Positions 1 through 6,655 of a stretch of DNA of 19,486 nucleotides are shown in pieces; position 1 is the first letter of the stretch, and the number at the start of each line of letters is the position of its first letter. The notes under the pieces were generated by a model that was not told the DNA's origin, did no database searches, and saw only the letters and a program-made list of their open reading frames with translations. The DNA is from UBA6022 sp036382575 (GTDB lineage Bacteria > Patescibacteriota > Saccharimonadia > Saccharimonadales > Saccharimonadaceae). The DNA lies in the NCBI GenBank assembly GCA_036382575.1, contig DASVHL010000076.1, positions 1-19,486 on the forward strand, written 5' to 3'. Position numbers and translations under genes: made by a program.

Positions 1-7
1 CCTGTAA

Positions 8-796
8 ATGGATCCTTATGAAGTACTGCAGGTAGCCCGCAACGCAAGCCCAGAACAGGTCAAGGTGGCCTATCGCAAACTCGCGAGAGAATACCACCCA
101 GACCGAAATAGCCGAGCTGATGCAAAGGAGAAATTCCAGCAAATTCAGCTCGCGTACGATCAACTGACCGGCAAAGTAAAGGTACGACCAGGACGCAACG
201 GCTACACGCCTCCACGTAGCAATACAAATCAGCCACCAAGACAGCATTCCACTCCTCCGTACGCACAGTACACCAGTGGATGGGATGACTTCCTCCGCGG
301 ACAAGAAAGGGCACAGACCTTTACAACCGAGGACATGCGCAACGAACGTGAACGCACGGCACAAGCTCAACGCGAACAGCGTGAGTATGACGCTCAGGCA
401 ACGAGAGAGCAACGCGAATACGATGCGCAGGCGGCACGACAGAAGCGTGAAACCGAATCACGACGAAATCGAGCTCGGTTAGACTACAATGCAAAGACAA
501 CCCGTGCACAACGTGAACGCGAAGCAAAAAAGGCTCAGGCTCAGCGTGAATATAACGCCGCAGCCGCCCAAGCCAAGCGCGATTACGATGCAACAATGGC
601 CGAAGCGCTTCGACAACACAGAATTCAGACGGCGCAAGCAGAAAGAGAATTCACCGCCACAAGCAGCGAAGCGCTACACGAATACAACACCGAAGATCGC
701 TGGCTGCAAAACGAAGAGGCTCAACGCCAACGCGAAAGTGCAGCAAGGTCAGAACGGTTACGTCGCGAGCGGGCCGCTCGTGGTAACTCCCGCTGA
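8..796 (+). CDS. J-domain protein with long hendecad-repeat coiled-coil tail
   Basis: The first ~65 residues are a J-domain, the module that stimulates DnaK/Hsp70 ATPase: helix I (DPYEVLQVA), helix II (AYRKLAREY), the invariant HPD tripeptide at residues 30-32, and helix III. There is no Gly/Phe-rich region, no CxxCxGxG zinc domain and no DnaJ C-terminal substrate domain, so this is a type III (DnaJC-like) co-chaperone and not housekeeping DnaJ. Residues ~66-95 are a Pro/Gln/Asn linker. Residues ~105-240 are a highly charged helix built from 11-residue units such as QREYDAQATRE, QREYDAQAARQ, AQREYNAAAAQ and AKRDYDATMAE, consistent with a hendecad coiled coil. The start is fixed by the in-frame TAA at 5-7 directly before the ATG. 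An intrinsic terminator follows. The Hsp70 partner is family knowledge; the role of the tail is unknown. Confidence 0.9.
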   Translation: MDPYEVLQVARNASPEQVKVAYRKLAREYHPDRNSRADAKEKFQQIQLAYDQLTGKVKVRPGRNGYTPPRSNTNQPPRQHSTPPYAQYTSGWDDFLRGQERAQTFTTEDMRNERERTAQAQREQREYDAQATREQREYDAQAARQKRETESRRNRARLDYNAKTTRAQREREAKKAQAQREYNAAAAQAKRDYDATMAEALRQHRIQTAQAEREFTATSSEALHEYNTEDRWLQNEEAQRQRESAARSERLRRERAARGNSR

Positions 797-814
797 CCAA
801 CACTTCATAAGGAC

Positions 815-843
815 AACCCCGACACAACGTCGGGGTTTTCTTA
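815..843 (+). terminator. Intrinsic terminator after the J-domain gene
   Basis: A 9-bp perfect stem (AACCCCGAC at 815-823 with GTCGGGGTT at 829-837) closes a 5-nt loop and runs into TTTTCTTAT. It lies 19 nt after the stop codon. Confidence 0.9.
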
Positions 844-939
844 TATTCACCTCTAGTCAAGATACGTCACCGGGCGTATTATTAAACAACAAATCTTGGT
901 CAACTGACCCAAGATCCGCACCTCGTACCAGGAGTTGAC

Positions 940-1326
940 ATGCTAAAACATCCTGCAGTGCACAAAAGTCCGCTACACCCTAGCGCGCTACGCGCAGGTG
1001 ACCTGACGGTAGGTAAACGTATTGTGATATACAATCTGACATTAGGGATTATCGATGAGGCAATGATCATCACTAAGCCCCATCTCGATACTAGTGATTC
1101 CGCTGGATCGATCGTGGTCACCATTCGTAACTCAAAAGGAGAAAGAAAAGATTACCCCCTCGAAAGTATTGGAGTTATTCCAGATAGCTTTTACGGCTGG
1201 GATGATGAACAGTTCACTATCGATATACGTAAAAAACACCTGCTGCCAAAACCCGACACGGAGTTTACATGGCCTGATCCACCAATGTTACGCAATGTAT
1301 TGCATCCAACAGAAAAGGATGAATGA
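940..1326 (+). CDS. Hypothetical protein, 128 aa
   Basis: I do not recognise this family. The start is supported by an AGGAG Shine-Dalgarno at 930-934, five nt before the ATG. No signal peptide or membrane segment is visible. Residues ~20-80 look like a compact beta-rich fold (alternating hydrophobics in KRIVIYNLTLGIIDEAMII and SIVVTIRNSKG), followed by an acidic and Pro-rich C-terminus (FTWPDPP near residue 110). The gene stands alone between two intrinsic terminators, so it is probably monocistronic. It ends in TGA followed by TAA in the same frame. Coding status rests on the Shine-Dalgarno, the flanking terminators and the lack of a better frame. Confidence 0.75.
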   Translation: MLKHPAVHKSPLHPSALRAGDLTVGKRIVIYNLTLGIIDEAMIITKPHLDTSDSAGSIVVTIRNSKGERKDYPLESIGVIPDSFYGWDDEQFTIDIRKKHLLPKPDTEFTWPDPPMLRNVLHPTEKDE

Positions 1327-1372
1327 TAACGATTGCAGCTACATCAACTTCACTCACCCTACAAACATACGC

Positions 1373-1410
1373 AGCAAAAACCCTGCACATGCTTGTAGGG
1401 TTTTTGCTTG
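1373..1410 (+). terminator. Intrinsic terminator after the 128-aa gene
   Basis: A long stem pairs 1373-1387 with 1394-1408 (AGCAAAAACCCT against AGGGTTTTTGCT, one G-U pair), with a 6-nt loop. The A5/T5 flanks make it able to work in both directions. Confidence 0.85.
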
Positions 1411-1506
1411 TCCTAGTAGATTGATGCTGTGAACTTTCTCACATCCTCACATGATCATTAATCTTATAATGTAATTACAATCGGTAACCGAGAAAGTAGG
1501 TGATGT

Positions 1507-1830
1507 ATGGGAACATTTAAGCTCACAACTTACGGAAATTTCTATCGTTTTAATCTGCTGGCGAACACGAATGAACCGCTATTACATAGCATGACGTATT
1601 TATCGAAAGCGGTAGCATTAAAAGCTATCGATCTGGTTCGTCGCCTCAGTCAAAGCAGTGATGCATTCGAAGCCAGAACAGCAAAAGACGGTCAGCCGTA
1701 CTTCGTACTAAAAGATGAAAATGGACAAATACTGGGCGAGAGTGAATTTTATATCACCGAAGATGGTCGTCAGCACGCTATTGAATCCGCTAGACGTAAT
1801 GCAATGAATGCGACGATTATAGAGGTCTAG
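1507..1830 (+). CDS. YegP/DUF1508-type small protein with two tandem repeats
   Basis: The 107-aa protein carries the DUF1508 signature twice. Repeat 1 (residues ~9-48) begins G-x-F-Y-R-F-x-L-x-A-N and ends in a helix (SKAVALKAIDLVRRL). Repeat 2 (~58-103) has KDGQPYFVLKDENGQILGESEFY followed by a similar helix (HAIESARRNA), matching the YegP pattern of strand-strand-NGxxxxxSxxY-helix. Members are small soluble proteins of poorly defined function, sometimes linked to stress or nucleic acid binding. Repeat 1 has drifted: the NG of the consensus reads NTNE. A GTAGGTGA Shine-Dalgarno-like stretch precedes the ATG, and a TATAAT lies at 1465-1470 without a convincing -35 box. Family assignment is from motif memory. 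Confidence 0.8.
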   Translation: MGTFKLTTYGNFYRFNLLANTNEPLLHSMTYLSKAVALKAIDLVRRLSQSSDAFEARTAKDGQPYFVLKDENGQILGESEFYITEDGRQHAIESARRNAMNATIIEV

Positions 1831-1862
1831 GTACTATACTCTATAGTTAAAATATGTCATAC

Positions 1863-1868
1863 TATATT
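1863..1868 (+). promoter_or_regulatory. -10 box of a probable leaderless promoter
   Basis: TATATT ends 5 nt before the ATG at 1874, so a start site ~7 nt downstream would fall on or beside the start codon. No good -35 box is visible. Confidence 0.4.
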
Positions 1869-1873
1869 AAATT

Positions 1874-2695
1874 ATGGAGTTTCATTTTCATGCGGACAGC
1901 CGCGACATCCTAGTGTCTGTACATACCTTTGATGAAGATTATTTAGTAGACCAAGAAACCTACAGTCGCATTATGTCTGACGGCTATATGTCGACACTCA
2001 GCTTTGCTAAAGGTGCAGCCGAAAGTTTAGGTCTAGATATCGACAGCGAAAGTATGGAGCGCTGGAAACGAATTATTGCCGCGGCCCATCAGTTCGATGA
2101 CTTTGTAGATAACGCACCCGATATACGTGCCGCCTGCGAATTATACGTTGAAGGTCTGAACCTAGCTCTTAGTCAAGATACGTACCGGATGATTGAAACA
2201 ATAGACCTTCCACCAGACGCGGACATTGATGACCGTTTAATACCTGCCGTCATCTTGTTAAAAAACAGTGTCCGTAATCTACCACAAGAGCAGTTAGCCA
2301 TTTTACGTCATGCCGCCTTAGCGATTAATGAGATCACTGAACGCAAAACCACGTGCGATAATCTCGAACAATATATCACACTACTAAAACGTGAATCGTA
2401 CTATACAAGTATCTTGGTTTCAGGTTCAGCCTCAGAAAATATGTATACACAGCCTTCATTTGAGAGGTTCGCTGATTGGTTTGCCCAAGCGATAACAGCA
2501 GGCGTGATGGTAGATAATGCGATTGATCTTCGCGATGATAATGAACAGAAGGTGACTGCCGTAAAGCCGAATATACGTGCAGTGAGTAAACTGGCGCTGC
2601 AGGCGGCCAAACCTGGTTTTGCTATGATTCACGACATTCCATCGATGAACGCAACTAGAGGTAGCCTGCGTGAACGTTTGCATTTCTATTTTTAG
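1874..2695 (+). CDS. Putative class I isoprenoid synthase-like protein
   Basis: The 273-aa protein is predicted almost all helical and carries two spaced Asp-rich motifs. D75-D76-F-V-D79-N80 fits the first DDxxD metal site of trans-prenyltransferases and squalene/phytoene synthases. D214-N-A-I-D218-L-R-D221-D222 fits the second. The ~140-residue spacing and the run of Gly, Ala and Ser before the second motif suit the terpenoid synthase fold, in which both motifs face one another and bind Mg2+ and diphosphate. Substrate and product cannot be read from the sequence. There is no Shine-Dalgarno; a TATATT box ends 5 nt before the ATG, so the mRNA may be leaderless. No other isoprenoid gene lies nearby. 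Alternative: a catalytically dead relative or a chance pair of acidic motifs in a helical protein. Confidence 0.55.
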   Translation: MEFHFHADSRDILVSVHTFDEDYLVDQETYSRIMSDGYMSTLSFAKGAAESLGLDIDSESMERWKRIIAAAHQFDDFVDNAPDIRAACELYVEGLNLALSQDTYRMIETIDLPPDADIDDRLIPAVILLKNSVRNLPQEQLAILRHAALAINEITERKTTCDNLEQYITLLKRESYYTSILVSGSASENMYTQPSFERFADWFAQAITAGVMVDNAIDLRDDNEQKVTAVKPNIRAVSKLALQAAKPGFAMIHDIPSMNATRGSLRERLHFYF

Positions 2696-2716
2696 TATCT
2701 TTACACCTTAGAGATA

Positions 2717-2745
2717 TTGCTTTTTATATAAAAATATGCTATAAT
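2717..2745 (+). promoter_or_regulatory. Promoter for the 558-aa membrane protein
   Basis: TTGCTT (2717-2722), a 17-bp spacer and a perfect TATAAT (2740-2745). It predicts a start near 2752 and a leader of about 107 nt. Confidence 0.7.
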
Positions 2746-2751
2746 TAATCT

Positions 2752-2858
2752 AATAGCCTCGTCTTTAATGAAGGCATGCTATGCACCTTCAAAAGAGATT
2801 TCTTGGCAACTTTTGCATAGCAGTTACATCGCTTAACATCACTACAGAAAGGTGCACG
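2752..2858 (+). promoter_or_regulatory. Structured 5' leader with two mutually exclusive hairpins
   Basis: TGCTATGCA (2777-2785) is the exact reverse complement of TGCATAGCA (2814-2822), giving a 9-bp stem with a 28-nt loop. The same 5' arm lies in the loop of a local hairpin GAAGG/CCTTC (2770-2774 with 2786-2790). The two folds compete. The Shine-Dalgarno AGAAAGGTG (2846-2853) lies downstream of both. No known riboswitch class was recognised. Confidence 0.4.
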
Positions 2859-4535
2859 ATGTCCAGTTATTCATCGGGTTCGTCGAGCTGGGTCAAAGGA
2901 CTCGTAGGCACGATTGTCGTCCTCGGTCTCCTTGCAGCGATTTACTGGTTCTTTGTCGGCTTTTGGTTTGACAGTGCCGCTCAGGTATTTCGCGGCTTCC
3001 TTAACGGCATCTGGTTCAGCTGGCTCTTTCCGAACGGCTGGAACATTTTTATGGCAACACCGCTGTTCACAGTTCTGGTATGCGCAGTGATTATTTTCAT
3101 TGCGTGGATCATCCGTGATGTTAACGAGTCTTCGCCTGTCGTCGCTGGAATTTTGACAACCGTTCTTGTTATCGTCAGCCTCCATGCCATTTTTATTCGT
3201 GGCGTATGGGAGACCGAAGAAAAGGGCGCGCGTCACTATCTGCAGACCACCACATTTGTTGTCCACGATCCGAACAAAATGCCGGACATGCTCACCAAAT
3301 TTGGCGAATCCAACGAGACTTTTGTCAAAGTTGTCGCTGGCGACCTTCCTTCGGGATGGTTGTCGCGGGTCGCTTCTGCGACCGGCGCGAGAAACGTCAT
3401 TAGCAAAACTGGTGACGCCATCAGCAACACTGAACTGATGCTCGATACCATGACCTATATCTACGGAGAAGGTCAAACGGGCACCTGGACGGCAATCCGT
3501 GACGGCAAAAACCAAGTCAATATTTACGGTGTGGCTAGCTGGGATGGCAGTGGCGAGAGCGTTAAAACTTGTGAATTTACAGGTGACAACGAACTCAACA
3601 GAGCCTTCGGAGGCATGTGGGGCACAAACCTCACTAATGCAATCGCTGGCAAATATCCATTGTTCACCTATGACGAGTCAGATATCTGGGGTTACTGTGA
3701 TGGCGACAAGCCAGTCATCGTTATCCCAGGCACGAAAACCGTCGGGTATTCAACTCGCACGGTTGACCAAGCGAATGGCGTTGTAACCGTCGTTGGCTCA
3801 CCTAGCGGTGAACCAGTCATCGAACACGACGAGTCTGTCGACCCAGGAGAATATCCTGGCCCCGTTTACCCACAGCGGTTGGTAAATCAGCAGCTGTCGG
3901 GCATTGCTTGGGCAGCCGGCCGGCACCTTCGTATGTTCGAAAACTTCGGACTCGAAACAACAAGCGTTTCTTCACAGGAGGGCAACAATAAAAACTTCCT
4001 GCTAAAGAGCGCGACGGATGGACGTCTGTATTGGGTAACACCCCTGCGGCCACGTTCAACCGATTCACAGACGCTCATCGCTTACTCTGTCACGCCAGCT
4101 GATTCAATCAAGACGGATCAGCTAAACGAACAGAAAGTCTACATTTTGGACAGCAATGATCCTCGGATCGTCAACCTGGACAACTTGCAGGCAAAGGTCA
4201 TCGACAAAGTTCGCACGACGGACCCGGGCTTCTTTACGGGAGACTCACCTGGCAAGATCGTCGAATTTTTGCCCGTAGCAGATGACAAATGGCAAGTATT
4301 TGCCGAAGTCAACGGCCGGGTAAAGTACCGTATCGACGTCAATGTCGGTGCGCAGATTACCGCAAGTGTCGTTTCGATTGACAAGGATCAGCCACAGACA
4401 GGGGAGACAGGATCACCCACGTCTGTCACGATGACATGCGATGACCCATCATCACTCGATGATGCCAGGTTAGCGCAATGTCTCGCAGGACTGGCAAACG
4501 AGCTGCAAAAGCGACAAAGCGAGCCAGCCAAGTAA
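2859..4535 (+). CDS. Membrane protein with three N-terminal TM helices and large soluble domain
   Basis: I do not recognise the family. The 558-aa product starts with a Ser/Gly-rich stretch, then TM helices at about residues 14-36, 66-85 and 93-113, then ~445 residues of soluble sequence. The three TMs and Arg positions suggest the large domain lies outside the membrane, but this is not certain. That domain is rich in beta strands and small polar residues, has few Cys, and ends in a short Ser/Asp/Glu/Lys-rich helix. The ATG at 2859 is preferred over an ATG 26 codons upstream because it has AGAAAGG just ahead, whereas the upstream ATG lies in the leader hairpin region. The gene has a good promoter with a long leader, and its 3' region holds a stable hairpin and a hammerhead ribozyme instead of a classical terminator, so its mRNA seems to be controlled at both ends. 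Confidence 0.85.
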   Translation: MSSYSSGSSSWVKGLVGTIVVLGLLAAIYWFFVGFWFDSAAQVFRGFLNGIWFSWLFPNGWNIFMATPLFTVLVCAVIIFIAWIIRDVNESSPVVAGILTTVLVIVSLHAIFIRGVWETEEKGARHYLQTTTFVVHDPNKMPDMLTKFGESNETFVKVVAGDLPSGWLSRVASATGARNVISKTGDAISNTELMLDTMTYIYGEGQTGTWTAIRDGKNQVNIYGVASWDGSGESVKTCEFTGDNELNRAFGGMWGTNLTNAIAGKYPLFTYDESDIWGYCDGDKPVIVIPGTKTVGYSTRTVDQANGVVTVVGSPSGEPVIEHDESVDPGEYPGPVYPQRLVNQQLSGIAWAAGRHLRMFENFGLETTSVSSQEGNNKNFLLKSATDGRLYWVTPLRPRSTDSQTLIAYSVTPADSIKTDQLNEQKVYILDSNDPRIVNLDNLQAKVIDKVRTTDPGFFTGDSPGKIVEFLPVADDKWQVFAEVNGRVKYRIDVNVGAQITASVVSIDKDQPQTGETGSPTSVTMTCDDPSSLDDARLAQCLAGLANELQKRQSEPAK

Positions 4536-4547
4536 TCTCTTAACCCC

Positions 4548-4597
4548 GTGAGTCGGGAAGCACTTAGTCCGAAATGGCTAAGGACTTTCCGGCTCAC
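4548..4597 (+). other. Long RNA hairpin directly upstream of the hammerhead
   Basis: Positions 4548-4560 pair with 4585-4597 (13 bp including two G-U pairs: GTGAGTCGGGAAG against CTTTCCGGCTCAC). A 2x2 CA/GA internal loop follows, then a 7-bp stem (4563-4569 with 4576-4582) and the loop CGAAAT. No T tract follows, so it is not a usual intrinsic terminator. It ends 2 nt before stem III of the ribozyme and would remain on the 5' product of cleavage, where it could block 3' exonucleases. Confidence 0.75.
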
Positions 4598-4599
4598 CC

Positions 4600-4650
4600 G
4601 ATCTCTATACATGTGTATGTATACTGATGAGTCCAAAAGGACGAAAGATC
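4600..4650 (+). ncRNA. Type III hammerhead ribozyme
   Basis: Every core position is present. Stem III is GATCT (4600-4604) with AGATC (4646-4650), including the obligatory A15.1-U16.1 pair. The cleavage-site base is C at 4605, so cleavage is expected between 4605 and 4606 (triplet CUC). Stem I is TATACAT (4606-4612) with ATGTATA (4617-4623), loop GTGT. Then come the invariant CUGAUGA (4624-4630), stem II GTCC/GGAC (4631-4634 with 4639-4642, with the conserved 10.1-11.1 G-C pair) and loop AAAA, then GAA (4643-4645). Stems I and II are closed and stem III is open, which defines type III. Stem III is only 5 bp, and any loop I-loop II tertiary contact is not obvious. It lies 64 nt after the stop codon of the membrane protein, in sense, and 11 nt from the 3' end of the convergent methyltransferase gene. 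Confidence 0.92.
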
Positions 4651-4661
4651 AATTATACATC

Positions 4662-5396
4662 TTACCGATAGCGCGTCTGGGCAGCGAATAATTCAATCCA
4701 TTGATCCAGTTTCATTTGCGATGGCTTGGTGTCCAAACTAATACCAACTTGCTGACGAGGCATTTTGACGAAGATCTTTGGGTCAGAGAAACAGCCTTCA
4801 ATAAACTGCCTGTAGCCGGACATTCTACTAAGTGCAATCAGTGGTTCAGGGCGCAGTATCAGCTCAACCATTACCGTATCAACATTAGGATGTGGCCAAA
4901 AGTCAGTTCGTTTTAATCGTTTACGTATTTTAACCGCAAAGATAGGACCAATCATCATACCAAGTTGTCCGGTAAATCCATCGAAGTCGGGGAGGAGTTT
5001 ATTGGCGAATTGCTTTTGCACGATCAGATATGTTGCAACTGGTGGATTATCCGCCTCGGCTAATCGACGCACAATTGGTGAACTAAGATGAAAGGGGATG
5101 TTGGCAAAAATTTTATATGGACTCTTCGGTAACGGCATCTTTAAAAAGTCACCATCATAAACGCTCACATTTGGATATTTATCCATATTACCGCGCAGCT
5201 TTTCGGCCATACGTGGCTCAAACTCAACCGCTACAACAGATTTACAGCGCTCAGCCAGAACAGATGAAATCACACCACTGCCAGCACCAATATCATAGAC
5301 GATATCTTTATTACTAATTGTCGTATGGCCAACCAGGGCTTTAATCAAGCCTGGACTGCGGAGGAAATATTGCGAATAGTGAGCAAGTCGTTTCAT
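4662..5396 (-). CDS. Erm/KsgA-family rRNA adenine N6-methyltransferase
   Basis: A SAM-dependent Rossmann methyltransferase of the family that methylates adenines in 16S (KsgA) or 23S rRNA (Erm). Motif X is S8-Q-Y-F-L12; motif I is D35-I-G-A-G-S-G41; the acidic SAM ribose ligand is E58; D83 lies in the motif III region (DGDF); the catalytic motif IV is N99-I-P-F-H103, followed by L-S-S-P-I. N-I-P-F-H resembles Erm proteins (NIPY/F, HL) more than KsgA (NLPYNI). The 244-aa length and short C-terminal domain also lean to Erm. If so the target would be A2058 of 23S rRNA, giving macrolide-type resistance, but the sequence cannot settle this. The ATG has no clear Shine-Dalgarno; a TATAAT lies 12 nt upstream. 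It runs convergently with the membrane protein gene, with the hammerhead between them. Confidence 0.85.
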   Translation of the reverse strand: MKRLAHYSQYFLRSPGLIKALVGHTTISNKDIVYDIGAGSGVISSVLAERCKSVVAVEFEPRMAEKLRGNMDKYPNVSVYDGDFLKMPLPKSPYKIFANIPFHLSSPIVRRLAEADNPPVATYLIVQKQFANKLLPDFDGFTGQLGMMIGPIFAVKIRKRLKRTDFWPHPNVDTVMVELILRPEPLIALSRMSGYRQFIEGCFSDPKIFVKMPRQQVGISLDTKPSQMKLDQWIELFAAQTRYR

Positions 5397-5408
5397 GTGT
5401 GTCTTGTC

Positions 5409-5414
5409 ATTATA
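5409..5414 (-). promoter_or_regulatory. -10 box for the rRNA methyltransferase
   Basis: On the minus strand TATAAT ends 12 nt before the ATG at 5396, predicting a leader of only ~5 nt. The -35 region overlaps the terminator hairpin of the upstream gene and is poor. Confidence 0.45.
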
Positions 5415-5434
5415 CTACAGGGGCGAACGGGCAA

Positions 5435-5467
5435 TTTAAAACACCTCCGAAATGAAGGTGTTTTAAA
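5435..5467 (-). terminator. Intrinsic terminator of the LPXTG gene (symmetrical)
   Basis: A 12-bp perfect stem (TTTAAAACACCT at 5435-5446 with AGGTGTTTTAAA at 5456-5467) and a 9-nt loop. The A/T flanks make it active in either direction. It lies 18 nt after the stop of the surface protein. Confidence 0.85.
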
Positions 5468-5485
5468 TAGTGATCGAGTGATCGC

Positions 5486-6424
5486 TTAGGCGCGAACGCG
5501 GCGGCTAACTAGGTAGTAGTAGCTGCTGGCGACAAGAGCACCAAGACCAGTAACACTTAGAAGCATTTCACCAGCACCAGTGTGCGGTAGCTCTGGCGGA
5601 GTGACAGGAGGAACAGTGTCACAGTCAGTTAGCGTACGAGAGTGTTTTGTACTGTCAAAGTCTTTTTCGTTAATAGTAATGACTTTTTTGGTGGCAGTCT
5701 CACAGACCTGGATGGTCTTAGGGGTGTCACACTTACTCAGTGTTTTAGTGTGCTTTTTAGCGTCAAAGTCTTTTTCGTTGATAGTGATGATCTTCTTAGA
5801 AGTAAGATCACAAACTTCGATCTTCTTTACTTCTTCTACGCAACAGTCGTCAAGATTCTTTGAGTGTTTTTTAGCATCAAAGTCTTTTTCATTAATAGTG
5901 ATTTCTTTTTTAGTTGAAAGTTCACATACCTTGATGTTCTTTGGTGTTTCACATTTACCTGTGGCTTTAAAGATTTCGCCAAGGATTTCACGGTCTTCAC
6001 CATCATGATAGTTAATGATAGCTGGAACTTCAGGGGCAAAGTAGAAGTCTAGCTGAGTAGCGAAACAGGCATCTGGAACGCTAATAGTAATGGTTTTTTT
6101 GAAGTTTTTCTGTCCACCAGGTACGGTGAATGGAATTGCAGCGTGCTTGGTTTGTGGAATCGCAGTACGGTTCCAGCCTTTGCCATCCCATGTGTCAGGC
6201 AGTTTAAAGCTTTGCAAGAACAGTTCAGAGTCCGCACAAAGTGCTTTACCGTCAACGGTCTCGATTGTACCGGTGCCGCGTGTAAAGCTAGCGTTAAAGC
6301 TGTCTGGTGATTTTGGATCCAGACATGATCCAGTTTGTGTCCCGTGTGCCTGTACGGCTGTACCGGCGATAGCAACAGTAGCGATCGTAGCGATAGCAGC
6401 AAGTGCATAGTGCATAAGTTTCAT
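5486..6424 (-). CDS. LPXTG (LPHTG) sortase-anchored surface protein with three Cys-bounded repeats
   Basis: The 312-aa precursor has a Sec signal peptide (MKLMHYALAA then a hydrophobic stretch, cleavage probably after AVQA at residue 26). A globular domain spans residues ~27-155. Three tandem ~35-residue repeats follow (~158-268), each with the pattern V-C-[ED]-x-x-[TS]-K-K-x-I-T-I-N-E-K-D-F-D-x-x-K-H and ending L-x-x-C. After a Pro-rich spacer comes the sortase signal LPHTG (279-283), a hydrophobic segment and the charged tail RRVRA. Sortase would cleave between T and G and attach the protein to the envelope; no sortase gene is in view. The start is fixed by GGAGG at 6433-6437, 8 nt before the ATG, and by the promoter, which lies inside the longer upstream reading frame. 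The many Cys-Cys boundaries suggest disulfides between repeats. Confidence 0.92.
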   Translation of the reverse strand: MKLMHYALAAIATIATVAIAGTAVQAHGTQTGSCLDPKSPDSFNASFTRGTGTIETVDGKALCADSELFLQSFKLPDTWDGKGWNRTAIPQTKHAAIPFTVPGGQKNFKKTITISVPDACFATQLDFYFAPEVPAIINYHDGEDREILGEIFKATGKCETPKNIKVCELSTKKEITINEKDFDAKKHSKNLDDCCVEEVKKIEVCDLTSKKIITINEKDFDAKKHTKTLSKCDTPKTIQVCETATKKVITINEKDFDSTKHSRTLTDCDTVPPVTPPELPHTGAGEMLLSVTGLGALVASSYYYLVSRRVRA

Positions 6425-6479
6425 ATTGTATTCCTCCAAGAATAACTCTTTGCCTCGACTCAATTCGGGGTATGGCGTC

Positions 6480-6508
6480 ATTCTATCATTTATTTGTGCT
6501 AATGTCAA
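6480..6508 (-). promoter_or_regulatory. Near-consensus promoter for the LPXTG gene
   Basis: On the minus strand: TTGACA (6508-6503), a 17-bp spacer and TAGAAT (6485-6480). The start site is expected near 6473, giving a ~49-nt leader with a strong GGAGG. Confidence 0.85.
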
Positions 6509-6570
6509 TAGCATTGTGAAAAACATAAACGTAATGAATGATGTCGAGAAGGGTTAAACTAAGAAAAATA

Positions 6571-6599
6571 TTGTAATATAGATTATTTTATTATATGGT
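6571..6599 (+). promoter_or_regulatory. Promoter for the 161-aa hypothetical gene
   Basis: TTGTAA (6571-6576), a 17-bp spacer and TATGGT (6594-6599) in a very A/T-rich stretch, divergent from the LPXTG promoter. Confidence 0.5.
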
Positions 6600-6655
6600 A
6601 TTATTCATAGTTTTTGTCGAGAGGTTCACCAATCCAGAACTACGAAAGGTTGATC

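Noticed and set aside
2781..2858. Upstream ATG extending the membrane protein by 26 residues
   Set aside because: It lacks a Shine-Dalgarno, lies in the hairpin region of the leader, and the ATG at 2859 has AGAAAGG at good spacing.
2871..3515. 214-aa minus-strand frame opposite the membrane protein
   Set aside because: Arg/Asn/Asp-rich shadow frame without ribosome site, opposite a well-supported gene.
6425..6526. N-terminal extension of the LPXTG protein
   Set aside because: The near-consensus promoter lies inside the extension, and the inner ATG has GGAGG and starts a classic signal peptide.
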